Assembly (NCBI GenBank): GCA_001797745.1
Contig: MGQF01000063.1
Coordinates: 2,781 to 28,769, forward strand
Reading direction: 5' to 3'
Length of the DNA stretch: 25,989 nucleotides
From: Deltaproteobacteria bacterium RBG_13_52_11
Lineage (GTDB): Bacteria; Desulfobacterota; B13-G15; RBG-16-54-18
Each line of letters starts with the position of its first letter. Position 1 is the stretch's first letter. A model generated the notes under the pieces. That model made no database searches. It saw only the letters and a list, made by a program, of their open reading frames with translations, and had not been told where the DNA came from. Made by a program: the position numbers and the translations under genes. Positions 18,093 through 25,876 of the stretch are shown one piece after another.

Positions 18093-19271
18093 ATGAAAGG
18101 CAGTGGAAGAGTTGAGACGGCGCAGCGGCTCAGGGCCCTCCCCCCGTACCTCTTTGCGGAACTGGATCGAAGGAAGGCCGCGTTGAGGGCCAAGGGGGTG
18201 GATATCATCGACCTGGGGGTAGGGGATCCCGACCTCCCCACCCCGAAGCGGATCGTGGAGCGGATGAGGGAGGAGGTACTCAATCCCCGGAGCCACCGCT
18301 ACCCCAGCTATGAGGGGCTGCGGGATTTCAGGGAGGCGGTGAGTCGCTGGTATGAGAGGCGGTTTGGGGTAATGCTGGACCCGGACGGTGAGGTCCTCGC
18401 CCTGATCGGTTCCAAAGAGGGGATTGCCCACATCCCCCTGGCCTTTATCAACCCCGGTGCATACTCCCTTGTCCCCAGCCCCGGATATCCGGTCTACCAT
18501 GCGGGGACGGTTTTTGCCGGGGGGCGATCATTTTTCTTGCCCCTTGTGGAGGAGCAGGGCTTTTTGCCCGATCTCGGGCAGGTCCCCCAAGAGGTGGCTG
18601 AGCTAGCCACGCTGCTCTTTATCAATTATCCCAACAACCCAACGGCGGCTGTGGCGGACACGGCGTTCTTCACCGAGGTGGTGGAGTTCGCCCGACGCCA
18701 CCGTCTCATCGTCTGTCACGATGCGGCCTACAGCGAGATCAGCTACGATGGCTATACACCCCCCAGTTTTCTGGAGGTGGATGGCGCCAAAGAGGTCGGG
18801 GTGGAATTTCACTCCCTGTCCAAGACCTATAATATGACCGGGTGGCGCCTGGGTTTTGCGGTGGGGAACAGAGAGGTCCTGGCAGGATTGGGGAAGACCA
18901 AGACTAATATCGATTCGGGGGTTTTTCAGGCCGTCCAGTGGGCCGGGATAGAGGCCTTAAAGGGTGATCAATCCGATGTGGAACAGATGCGCGCGACCTA
19001 CCAGGGGCGGCGCGATGTCATGGTTCGAGGCATCCGCGCCGTGGGTCTGGAGGTGACCCCCCCCAGGGCAACTTTCTATCTCTGGGTAAAGGTGCCACCT
19101 CGCCATGATTCGGTCTCCTTTGCCTCCCTCGTGCTCAATGAGGCAGGGGTGGTGCTTACCCCTGGCAGCGGTTTCGGCGAAGCAGGTGAGGGGTATGTGC
19201 GTCTAGCCCTGACTGTACCGGAGGCCAGGCTTGAGGAGGCGATAGAGCGGCTTCAGCGCATCAGCCTGTAG
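18093..19271 (+). CDS. dapL: LL-diaminopimelate aminotransferase
   Basis: 392 residues from the ATG at 18093. That start has a strong AAGGAGGAG SD and gives the expected N-terminus; a longer frame from 18033 lacks an SD. It is a PLP-dependent class I/II aminotransferase. K244 in SKTYNMTGWRLGF should bind PLP. N182 of NYPNNPT, D210 and Y213 (HDAAYSEISYDG) and R370 complete the fold-type I set. DapL converts tetrahydrodipicolinate directly to LL-diaminopimelate for lysine and peptidoglycan synthesis, bypassing the succinylase branch. Assignment within the family rests on overall similarity (GVGDPDLPTP, SHRYPSYEG, GSKEG), so a related aminotransferase cannot be fully excluded. The 3' end overlaps the convergent small gene by 11 bases. 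Confidence 0.85.
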   Translation: MKGSGRVETAQRLRALPPYLFAELDRRKAALRAKGVDIIDLGVGDPDLPTPKRIVERMREEVLNPRSHRYPSYEGLRDFREAVSRWYERRFGVMLDPDGEVLALIGSKEGIAHIPLAFINPGAYSLVPSPGYPVYHAGTVFAGGRSFFLPLVEEQGFLPDLGQVPQEVAELATLLFINYPNNPTAAVADTAFFTEVVEFARRHRLIVCHDAAYSEISYDGYTPPSFLEVDGAKEVGVEFHSLSKTYNMTGWRLGFAVGNREVLAGLGKTKTNIDSGVFQAVQWAGIEALKGDQSDVEQMRATYQGRRDVMVRGIRAVGLEVTPPRATFYLWVKVPPRHDSVSFASLVLNEAGVVLTPGSGFGEAGEGYVRLALTVPEARLEEAIERLQRISL

Positions 19272-19488
19272 CTGCGGGGGTTACCTCTTGAACCGTGAAC
19301 TCACGGGTGAGGTCCTTCAGAATCGCATCGATCTCTTCCCGGAGGTGCGGGGAGACCATCAATTCAACCAGCCCCTTGTGGGGATCAACAGTCCTGCTCA
19401 CCGCCACCCCTTCATACGATTCCAGGACGAAGCTCAAGTAGGCTATTTCCTGGGGAGGTATCTGTATGAGAAGGGAGATGGTATCCAT
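19261..19488 (-). CDS. Small DUF4911-like protein
   Basis: 75 residues, starting MDTISLLIQIPPQEIAYLS and containing LESYEGVAVSRTVD, features I associate with the DUF4911 family of short proteins found mainly in Deltaproteobacteria. The function of that family is unknown to me. The sequence alternates short hydrophobic strands with charged helices and has no membrane segment or cysteine. No good SD precedes the only possible ATG (19488), and an in-frame stop lies a few codons upstream. Its stop is 11 bases inside dapL on the opposite strand. It lies 230 bases downstream of leuC, beyond the leuC hairpin, so it probably has its own promoter. Confidence 0.65.
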   Translation of the reverse strand: MDTISLLIQIPPQEIAYLSFVLESYEGVAVSRTVDPHKGLVELMVSPHLREEIDAILKDLTREFTVQEVTPAATG

Positions 19489-19546
19489 ATCTATTAGCTT
19501 TGTCTCAGTTCACTACGTCTTCAAAAGGTCTTCAGGCCTTCCTATA

Positions 19547-19691
19547 AAGGGTTCAAGGGGTCTATCCCGCTCCTTAATTCAGATTTTATGGACTGCGGAA
19601 TCCCGCAAAGCGGGAGGGGTCTAGGGTTCAAGTAAAGGCCGTTCATCTTTCTTTCACTATAACCCTTGACACCTTGAATCCACGAACCCTT
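19547..19691. repeat. Repeat-rich spacer with short direct and inverted copies of GGGTTCAAG
   Basis: GGGTTCAAG occurs at 19549 and 19624. Inverted related words, AACCCTTG and CCTTGAATC (about 19661-19680) and GAACCCTT (19685-19692), lie to the right. The ends thus form an imperfect inverted pair around a centre holding the TCCCGC/GCGGGA hairpin. The arrangement resembles a small palindromic intergenic repeat or the remnant of a miniature element. No coding frame was found. Confidence 0.45.
19601..19615. repeat. Small hairpin TCCCGC-AAA-GCGGGA
   Basis: Perfect 6-bp arms (19601-19606 and 19610-19615) with a 3-base loop. It shares its core with the leuC 3' hairpin 90 bases away and lies inside the repeat-rich spacer. 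No T-run follows, so it is not a standard terminator. Confidence 0.5.
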
Positions 19692-19717
19692 AAACCATCC
19701 CGTAAGCGGGATGGTTT
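19692..19717 (-). terminator. Hairpin directly after leuC, probable terminator
   Basis: Arms AAACCATCCCG (19692-19702) and CGGGATGGTTT (19707-19717) pair perfectly over 11 bp with a 4-base loop, beginning two bases past the leuC stop. The trailing T-run is only three bases, so termination may be partial; it could also act as a 3' stabilising hairpin. Confidence 0.6.
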
Positions 19718-19718
19718 C

Positions 19719-20990
19719 CTACTCTTTATTTGCCACTTCCTCTGGGTGCACTATTTCCCCCTTGATGGCGCTGGCTGCAGCTACAGCAGGGTTGGAGAGA
19801 TAAACCTGGCTCGTGGGGTGGCCCATCCTCCCCACAAAGTTACGATTGGTGGTGGCGATGGCCACCTCTCCCGCCCCCAAGACCCCCATGTGCCCGCCGA
19901 GACACGGGCCGCAGGTGGGGGTACTTACCGCCCCTCCGGCCTCCACAAAGGCCTCCAGGAGTCCCTCTCGGAGGGCCTGGAGATAGATCTCCTGCGTGGC
20001 GGGGATCACGATGAGACGGACATAAGGTGCTACCTTCTTTCCTTGTATGATATGGGCCGCAATTCTGAGATCCTCCAGCCTCCCGTTGGTGCATGAGCCG
20101 ATGATTGCCTGATCTATCGTTATCCCTGCCAATCCCCGTACCCCCTTCACATTGGCGGGGGATGACGGGCAGGCCACCTGGGGCTCGATCTGGGAGCAAT
20201 CGTATTCCCTTATCTCGGCATAGAGGGCGTCTTCGTCGCTGTGATAGAGGGTATACCCCTTTTCCATCCTCCCGCGGAGATACTCCAGGGTGATCTCATC
20301 GGGATGAATGATGCCGTTTTTCCCCCCGGCCTCGATGGCCATGTTGGCCATGGTGAACCTCCCGGCCATGTCGAGGTTACGGATGGTTTCTCCGGTGAAC
20401 TCCATGGCCTTATAAAGGGCCCCATCCACCCCGATTGCTCCGATGGTGTAGAGGATGAGGTCTTTGCCACCGACCCACGGCTGCCGATGCCCCGTGTATA
20501 CGAATTTTATCGTTTCGGGGACCCGGAGCCAGATCTCCCCAATGGCCATGGCCGCGGCTAGATCGGTGCTCCCCACGCCGGTGGCGAAGGCCCCGAGGGC
20601 GCCGTAGGTGCAAGTATGGCTGTCTGCCCCAATGACCAGATACCCCGGCCCCACCAAACCCATTTCGGGTAACAGGGCGTGTTCGATCCCCATGCGTCCC
20701 ACCTCGAGATAGTGGGTGAGCCCCTGCTCTTGGGCGAACTCCCGCATCAGCCGACACTGCTCGGCTGACTGGATGTCCTTATTGGGGGTGAAGTGGTCGG
20801 GCACCAGGATCACCTTGTTCCTGTCAAAGACCTTGGTGGCCCCTATTTCCCTGAAGGCCTTAATGGCAAGGGGGGCGGTGATGTCATTTCCCAGGGCTAC
20901 ATCCAGCCGGGCGTTGATGATCTGACCCGGGGCAACCGCCTCAAGACCGGCGTGTGCTGCCAATATCTTCTCGGTGATGGTCATTCCCAT
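19719..20990 (-). CDS. leuC: 3-isopropylmalate dehydratase large subunit
   Basis: 423 residues, the length of the shorter LeuC type (homoaconitase-like LeuC/HacA group) rather than the roughly 465-residue enterobacterial form. Together with a small LeuD subunit it isomerises 2- to 3-isopropylmalate through a 4Fe-4S cluster. Cluster ligands are C300 (GSCTNGR), C360 and C363 (TCGPCLGGH). The GADSHTCTYG motif lies at 121-130. The ATG is one base after the leuA stop, so the genes are co-transcribed and probably translationally coupled. An alternative start at the third codon (Met3) is possible. No leuD follows; a hairpin lies two bases after the stop. Homoaconitase or methanogen-type dehydratase activity is less likely given the leuA linkage. 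Confidence 0.9.
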   Translation of the reverse strand: MGMTITEKILAAHAGLEAVAPGQIINARLDVALGNDITAPLAIKAFREIGATKVFDRNKVILVPDHFTPNKDIQSAEQCRLMREFAQEQGLTHYLEVGRMGIEHALLPEMGLVGPGYLVIGADSHTCTYGALGAFATGVGSTDLAAAMAIGEIWLRVPETIKFVYTGHRQPWVGGKDLILYTIGAIGVDGALYKAMEFTGETIRNLDMAGRFTMANMAIEAGGKNGIIHPDEITLEYLRGRMEKGYTLYHSDEDALYAEIREYDCSQIEPQVACPSSPANVKGVRGLAGITIDQAIIGSCTNGRLEDLRIAAHIIQGKKVAPYVRLIVIPATQEIYLQALREGLLEAFVEAGGAVSTPTCGPCLGGHMGVLGAGEVAIATTNRNFVGRMGHPTSQVYLSNPAVAAASAIKGEIVHPEEVANKE

Positions 20991-20991
20991 G

Positions 20992-22518
20992 TTACAGTCC
21001 GCGCAATCCCTTTTTTCGATACTCCAGCTTGTTCAGGGCATTGATGTAGGCCTTAGCGCTGGCCACAATCACGTCCGTATCGGCGCCTTGGCCAATTACT
21101 GTCTGGCCTTTTTCTTCAAGCCGAACCGTTACCTCTCCCTGCGCCTCTGTTCCGCCGGTGATCGCGTTGATGGCGAACTGAAGGAGTTTTGAGCGCGTGC
21201 GGGTGATCTTCTTGATCGTCTTGAAGGTAGCATCCACCGGCCCATCTCCAAAACCGGCCTCCTGGATGACTTCCCCATCCACCTCCATCTTCACCGTGGC
21301 TGTGGGAACGGTGATGTTTCCGGTAATGACGTTGAGATAGACAAGCTTAAAGCGGTCGGGCATGCGGTGGATTTCCTCGGCCACGATCGACACAATATCC
21401 TCATCATAGATCTCACGTTTTTTGTCTGCCAGCTCTTTGAACCGTGAGAAGGCTTGCTCAACATCTTTTTCTGAGAGCCGGAACCCTAGTTCCCTCAACC
21501 TCACTTTGAACGCATGTCTGCCGGAGAGCTTGCCCAGGACGAGAGAGGATTTAGATATCCCGACCGATTCAGGGGTCATGATTTCATAGGTCTGCTTTTT
21601 CTTGAGAACGCCATCCTGATGAATTCCAGACTCATGGGCAAAGGCGTTTGAGCCCACCACGGCCTTGTTGGGCTGAACCACCATACCGGTGATCTTTGAG
21701 ACGAGGCGGCTGGTGGTGAAGATATGCTTGGGAACGATCCGGGTGGAGAAAGGGAACAGATCCTTCCGGGTGCGGATGGCCATGACCACTTCTTCAAGCG
21801 AAGTGTTTCCTGCCCTTTCCCCGATGCCATTGATCGTGCACTCCACTTGCCTTACGCCGTTCTGGATCGCCATGAGTGAATTGGCAACTGCCAGGCCCAG
21901 ATCATTGTGACAGTGAACGCTCAGGGTGACCTTTTCTATCCCCTTGATCGTTTGCCGGAGGGTACGAATCAACTCCCCGAATTCCGAGGGAATGGCATAG
22001 CCCACGGTATCGGGAATATTGATGGTGGTTGCTCCCGCTTGTATGGCTGCCTCAATCACGGCGGTGAGGAACGTGACGTCACTGCGGGTGGCGTCCATGG
22101 CTGAGAATTCGACGTTGGGGGTGTGTTTCTTGGCCCTGGCAACGGATTGAGCGGCGATACGAATCACTTCCTCTTTTGATTTCTTCAGCTGGTGCTTCAG
22201 ATGGATATCAGAGGTCGAGATAAAGGTATGTATCCGGGGTGCAGTGGCCCCCTTGATTGCCTCCCAGCCCCGATCAATATCCTGAGGATTCGCCCTGGCC
22301 AGAGCAGCTACCTCCGCATGGGTGATCACCTTGGCGATCGTCTTGACCGCATCAAAATCTCCCTGTGATGAAATGGGGAAACCCGCCTCGATGACATCGA
22401 CACCCAGTTTTTCCAACTGCTGGGCGATCCTCACCTTTTCCGCCACATTCATCGTTGCGCCGGGGGATTGCTCACCGTCTCGCAGCGTCGTGTCGAAGAT
22501 TACGACCCTATCTCCCAT
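20992..22518 (-). CDS. leuA: 2-isopropylmalate synthase
   Basis: 508 residues from the ATG at 22518, which has AGGAGG six bases upstream. The frame stays open further to 22680, but that extension lacks an SD and the motif order begins normally with GDRVVIFDTTLRDGEQSPG. It condenses acetyl-CoA and 2-oxoisovalerate, the first committed step of leucine synthesis. The TIM barrel has D9 and R13 of the metal and substrate site, the SVHCHNDLGLA metal-binding HxH, and NGIGERAGN. The C-terminal LeuA regulatory domain (GDGPVDA, then QGADTDVIVASAKAYINALN) is complete, so leucine feedback inhibition is expected. The same-strand leuC follows after one base. Confidence 0.95.
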   Translation of the reverse strand: MGDRVVIFDTTLRDGEQSPGATMNVAEKVRIAQQLEKLGVDVIEAGFPISSQGDFDAVKTIAKVITHAEVAALARANPQDIDRGWEAIKGATAPRIHTFISTSDIHLKHQLKKSKEEVIRIAAQSVARAKKHTPNVEFSAMDATRSDVTFLTAVIEAAIQAGATTINIPDTVGYAIPSEFGELIRTLRQTIKGIEKVTLSVHCHNDLGLAVANSLMAIQNGVRQVECTINGIGERAGNTSLEEVVMAIRTRKDLFPFSTRIVPKHIFTTSRLVSKITGMVVQPNKAVVGSNAFAHESGIHQDGVLKKKQTYEIMTPESVGISKSSLVLGKLSGRHAFKVRLRELGFRLSEKDVEQAFSRFKELADKKREIYDEDIVSIVAEEIHRMPDRFKLVYLNVITGNITVPTATVKMEVDGEVIQEAGFGDGPVDATFKTIKKITRTRSKLLQFAINAITGGTEAQGEVTVRLEEKGQTVIGQGADTDVIVASAKAYINALNKLEYRKKGLRGL

Positions 22519-22532
22519 ACACAGCCTCCTTA

Positions 22533-22547
22533 TCTCTATTGTAGAGA
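22533..22547. promoter_or_regulatory. Dyad TCTCTA-N3-TAGAGA over the leuA -10
   Basis: Perfect 6-bp arms (22533-22538 and 22542-22547) around the leuA -10 hexamer, about 15 bases from the start codon. It could be a repressor operator, or a small hairpin if transcription starts further upstream. Confidence 0.4.
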
Positions 22548-22566
22548 AATATGGAGATCTATGCAA
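22538..22566 (-). promoter_or_regulatory. Candidate promoter of leuA-leuC
   Basis: Minus strand: -35 TTGCAT (22561-22566, three matches), 17-base spacer, -10 TACAAT (22538-22543, five of six matches). Transcription would begin only about 10-15 bases before the leuA ATG, leaving no room for an attenuator. The -10 is the centre of a dyad (TCTCTA / TAGAGA). Confidence 0.5.
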
Positions 22567-22736
22567 GGGGGGTCTTTTACCTCTTTCATCTGACGGAGTT
22601 TCTTTTTTGAGATGGTCCATCCTCAGGTCGATGAAGCGGTGCTTTTGCCTTTCTTTTTTCCTGTAGACCCCATCGTACAATGCATGGAGCGCCGCAGATG
22701 ATCGTTTTTCCCTCTATAGATGTCCCACTTTTAGCC
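22567..22736. other. Middle of the leuA-yceD intergenic region
   Basis: The full gap between leuA and yceD is 329 bases (22519-22847). Apart from the promoter elements at each end, this middle part shows no convincing gene, hairpin or RNA. A 54-codon in-frame upstream extension of leuA crosses it but has no SD and no resemblance to LeuA. Confidence 0.5.
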
Positions 22737-22764
22737 TTGACAAAAAAAGGGAGATATATATACT
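22737..22764 (+). promoter_or_regulatory. Sigma70-type promoter of the yceD-rpmF-plsX operon
   Basis: Perfect -35 TTGACA (22737-22742), 16-base spacer and -10 TATACT (22759-22764, five of six matches). The predicted leader before the yceD ATG is about 75 bases. Confidence 0.65.
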
Positions 22765-22847
22765 AATGTCTCTAAAATCGATGGTCATTCAAATCTTGCC
22801 GACTATTCAGGCGGAAGATTTAACTAACGGGAGTTCTTCATATTCAG

Positions 22848-23387
22848 ATGAAAGTTAGATGGGAAGCTATACCTCCAGAAGGGAAGGAGATATCTCTAGA
22901 TGAACTGACCCTTATCTCCCTGCAAGGTCCTCACGGAGAAGAGGAGCAGGAGATAAGGTTGGACTCGGCGGTGACGGGGAGCCTTTCTCTTCGCCGTACC
23001 CCTAAGGGTATCGAGGCCACGGGGCGCATCAGGACAGCAGTATCGCTGCATTGTGCTCGGTGTCTGAAGGAAATTGTCCTCCCCATCGTATCGGAGTTTG
23101 AGGAATTCTTCATCCTCATGCACTATGCCCCCCGAGAGGAAGACAAGGAGCTCGTGAAAGACGATATGGATGTCAGCTTGCTGCCGGAGGAGGGGATCGA
23201 TCTCAGGGATATCGTCGAGGAGCAGATATGGCTGAACATCCCTATGAAGCCCCTCTGCCATGATAGGTGTATGGGGTTGTGCAGTGTGTGTGGGACGGAT
23301 CTTAATCTCGGGGAATGCGGGTGTGATCGCCGATATAGCGATCCCCGGTTCGCCGTGTTAAAAACGCTCACATCGAACCTACGGTAA
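22848..23387 (+). CDS. yceD: DUF177 (YceD) family protein
   Basis: 179 residues. YceD/DUF177 proteins are nearly always encoded immediately before rpmF, as here; their role is linked to large ribosomal RNA accumulation, but the mechanism is not settled. The sequence has the family's RTAVSLHCARCLKEI segment (near 65-80) and a C-terminal CxxxC...CxVCGTDLN...CGC cluster (near 141-162) that may bind zinc. The start has only a distant GGGAG (14 bases away), so initiation may be weak. rpmF begins 13 bases downstream, in the same operon. Confidence 0.9.
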   Translation: MKVRWEAIPPEGKEISLDELTLISLQGPHGEEEQEIRLDSAVTGSLSLRRTPKGIEATGRIRTAVSLHCARCLKEIVLPIVSEFEEFFILMHYAPREEDKELVKDDMDVSLLPEEGIDLRDIVEEQIWLNIPMKPLCHDRCMGLCSVCGTDLNLGECGCDRRYSDPRFAVLKTLTSNLR

Positions 23388-23400
23388 ATAGGAGAAGATA

Positions 23401-23583
23401 ATGGCCCTTCCTAAAAAGAAAACCTCTAAGGCGAGGCGGGATAAGAGGAGAAGTCACGACAAATTGATTTCCCTCAGCCTCTCGCTCTGTCCCCAATGTC
23501 ATGAGCCAAAGCTGCCCCACCGTGTCTGTCCCCATTGCGGTCAGTATAAAGGCAAGGAGATCGTAGAGGTAGAGGAGGTTTAA
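23401..23583 (+). CDS. rpmF: 50S ribosomal protein L32
   Basis: 60 residues, starting MALPKKKTSKARRDKRR, which is the L32 hallmark. It contains two CxxC pairs (CPQC at 30-33, CPHC at 43-46), so this is the zinc-binding (C+) form. An AGGAG SD lies shortly before the ATG. It is located between yceD and plsX, the conserved order in many bacteria. Confidence 0.97.
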   Translation: MALPKKKTSKARRDKRRSHDKLISLSLSLCPQCHEPKLPHRVCPHCGQYKGKEIVEVEEV

Positions 23584-23610
23584 CCCTGCCTCTTGACTGA
23601 TTAGAAAAGG

Positions 23611-24687
23611 ATGAAGGCAATGAAGGTTGCAATAGATGCCATGGGTGGCGATCATGCCCCGGAGGCCATTGTAGAAGGGGCACTGCTGGCAGCCAAGGAG
23701 TTGGACCTGGATGAGGTAATCCTCGTCGGTGACCAGGTGTTGGTAGAGAGAGAGCTGAGCAAACACCACCACAGGAAGGGGGCACCGGTGACCATCGTCC
23801 ATACGTCGCAAGCAGTGCAGATGCATGAGTCGCCGTCACGGGTCCTCCGGACCAAGCGGGACTCATCGATGAGCGTGGCGATGGACCTGATGAAGGATGG
23901 CAAGTGCGATGCGGTGGTGACGGCCGGAAACTCTGGGGCGGCCATGGCGATCAGCATGTTGAAACTGAGGAAGTTGGAGGGGGTGGAACGACCGGCGTTG
24001 GCCACCATTCACCCCACCCTCAATGGGGTCTCAATCCTGATAGATGCCGGTGGAAATGTAGACTGTAAGCCCATCCACCTGGTGCAGTTCGCCATCATGG
24101 GTGAGATTTATGCCCGCTTCATCTTGGACAAGGACCGTCCGCAAGTCGGCCTCTTGAGCAACGGCAGGGAAGACAGCAAGGGAAATGAACTTACCAAGCG
24201 GGTCCACGCCATCTTGAAGAAGAGCAGGCTGAACTATATCGGGAATGTCGAAGGGAGGGATATCTCCAGCGGCACCGCCGATGTTGTTGTGTGCGATGGC
24301 TTTGTGGGCAATGTAGCCTTGAAAAGCAACGAGGGGATCGCAGACTCCTACATCGCCATGATAAGGGCAGCGACCCGCAAGAGCTTGTGGGCCAGAATTG
24401 GGTATTTCTTAATGAGACAGGCCCAGGAGAGCATTAAACGCCGGATCGATTACTCCGAGTATGGAGGGGTTCCGCTCTTGGGCATCAACGGAACCTGTTT
24501 TATCTGTCATGGGCGCTCTTCCCCCAAGGCCATCAAAAATGCTGTCCGGGCCGCCCGCGAATATGTGCTCAGGGATATCAACCGTCTCTTGACGGAGGCC
24601 TTGCGTGAGAGTCAAGACCTGAAGCGGTTTGGGATGGAGAACGCTTCTCGTGTCTGGTCGCAGTCCAAGGGGAAGGTGGTGCAGTGA
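23611..24687 (+). CDS. plsX: Phosphate acyltransferase PlsX
   Basis: 358 residues (355 if translation starts at the Met at 23620, which better matches the usual MKVAIDAMGGD start). PlsX makes acyl-phosphate from acyl-ACP, feeding PlsY for lysophosphatidic acid and hence membrane phospholipid synthesis; it is a peripheral membrane protein. Family motifs are AIDAMGGDHAP at the N-terminus, TAGNSGA near 108, VGLLSNGRED, VVCDGFVGNVALK and YSEYGGVPLLGINGTCFICHG. Spacing to the next gene is 25 bases. In many genomes fabH comes next; here it does not. Confidence 0.96.
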   Translation: MKAMKVAIDAMGGDHAPEAIVEGALLAAKELDLDEVILVGDQVLVERELSKHHHRKGAPVTIVHTSQAVQMHESPSRVLRTKRDSSMSVAMDLMKDGKCDAVVTAGNSGAAMAISMLKLRKLEGVERPALATIHPTLNGVSILIDAGGNVDCKPIHLVQFAIMGEIYARFILDKDRPQVGLLSNGREDSKGNELTKRVHAILKKSRLNYIGNVEGRDISSGTADVVVCDGFVGNVALKSNEGIADSYIAMIRAATRKSLWARIGYFLMRQAQESIKRRIDYSEYGGVPLLGINGTCFICHGRSSPKAIKNAVRAAREYVLRDINRLLTEALRESQDLKRFGMENASRVWSQSKGKVVQ

Positions 24688-24712
24688 ACTATCTGTTGCG
24701 GGGGGTGTATAC

Positions 24713-25876
24713 GTGGATTATTTTTTGACTGAAGAACAGAAGATGCTTAAGGATCTCGCCTGGAAGATAGCCGAAGAAAAGGTCATGCCGGTGAGGGCGG
24801 AGTTGGATGAGAAAGAGGAGTTTCCGTGGGAGATCATGCACACCTGTGCAGAGGCAGGGCTCTTCGGGGTCTGTATCCCCGAGGAGTATGGTGGCTTTGG
24901 TGGGGGGGTATTTGACAATTGCTTGGTCGTGGAGCAGCTGAGCAGGGCCTGTATCGGTGTATCGGTGAGTTTTGCCGGGAGCGGACTAGGGGCATACCCC
25001 ATCTTGCTCCACGGCACCGAGGAGCAGAAGCGAAAGTATCTCCCCGCAATAGCCAGCGGGAAGCGGCTCGCTGCCTTCGGCGCCACCGAGGCCAATGCAG
25101 GGAGCGACGTGGCTGCCATGCAGACCACGGCGACCAAGGATGGCGATGGATATATCCTCAATGGGACCAAGCAGTGGATAACCAACGGTGGTGAGGCGGA
25201 GATCTATTCCGTCTTTGCCGTCACGGATAAGAAGCGGGGGCCGCGCGGGATCAGCGGTCTTATCGTCGAAAAAGGGACCAAGGGGTTCTCCTTCGGCAAG
25301 AAGGAGCAGAAGTTGGGGATTCGGGCCTCGGCCACCAGGGAGTTGGTCTTTGAGGACTGTTGGGTCCCCAAGGAGAACCTCATCGGGGGCCGCGAGGGTA
25401 TCGGCCTGATCATTATTCTCAAGACCTTTGATACGTCCCGTCCGGGTATCGGTGCCCAGGCCGTGGGGCTTGCCCAAGGGGCCTTTGAGACAGCGGCTCG
25501 ATATGCCCGGGAGCGGGTCCAGTTTGGCCAGCGGATCATCTCCATTCAGGCCATCCAGCACATCCTGGCCGACATGGCCACCAACGTAGAGGCAGCCCGC
25601 GCCCTGGTCTACGCCGTGAGCCGTTATATCGACAGCAATCCCAGAGCGTTCAGCAAAGAGTCGGCCATGGCCAAGCTCTTCCCGAGCGATGTGGCCATGA
25701 AGGTGACTGTAGATGCCGTGCAGGTCCTGGGGGGATATGGGTATATGAGGGATTTCCCGGTGGAGAAGATGATGCGGGATGCCAAGATCCTCCAAATCTA
25801 CGAGGGGACCAATCAGATCCAACGCAACAACATCGCCCTGGAACTCATCAAGGAGTTCGCCAGCGGGAGGAGTTGA
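24713..25876 (+). CDS. Acyl-CoA dehydrogenase in the plsX-fabD slot
   Basis: 387 residues from the GTG at 24713, with a GGGGGG-type SD; this gives the standard N-terminus DYFLTEEQKMLKDLAWKIAEE. A longer frame runs back into plsX but has no homology-like content. It is an FAD enzyme that makes trans-2-enoyl-CoA from acyl-CoA. Visible features are the N-terminal helical domain, FGATEANAGSD (122-132) and KQWITNGG (153-160) of the flavin-binding middle domain, RVQFGQ, QVLGGYGYMRDFPVEKMMRDA, and the catalytic base E364 in QIYEGTNQIQR. It resembles short or branched-chain acyl-CoA dehydrogenases; substrate length cannot be told. Its stop overlaps the fabD start by one base (TGATG), so it is co-translated with fatty acid synthesis genes, which is odd for a beta-oxidation enzyme. 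Confidence 0.93.
   Translation: MDYFLTEEQKMLKDLAWKIAEEKVMPVRAELDEKEEFPWEIMHTCAEAGLFGVCIPEEYGGFGGGVFDNCLVVEQLSRACIGVSVSFAGSGLGAYPILLHGTEEQKRKYLPAIASGKRLAAFGATEANAGSDVAAMQTTATKDGDGYILNGTKQWITNGGEAEIYSVFAVTDKKRGPRGISGLIVEKGTKGFSFGKKEQKLGIRASATRELVFEDCWVPKENLIGGREGIGLIIILKTFDTSRPGIGAQAVGLAQGAFETAARYARERVQFGQRIISIQAIQHILADMATNVEAARALVYAVSRYIDSNPRAFSKESAMAKLFPSDVAMKVTVDAVQVLGGYGYMRDFPVEKMMRDAKILQIYEGTNQIQRNNIALELIKEFASGRS

Noticed and set aside
22519..22680. 54-residue N-terminal extension of leuA
   Set aside because: It has no SD and no LeuA-like content, and the ATG at 22518 has a perfect AGGAGG SD and gives the canonical start.
24629..24712. 28-residue extension of the acyl-CoA dehydrogenase into plsX
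   Set aside because: It overlaps the plsX coding end in another frame and is unlike the family N-terminus; the GTG at 24713 fits.
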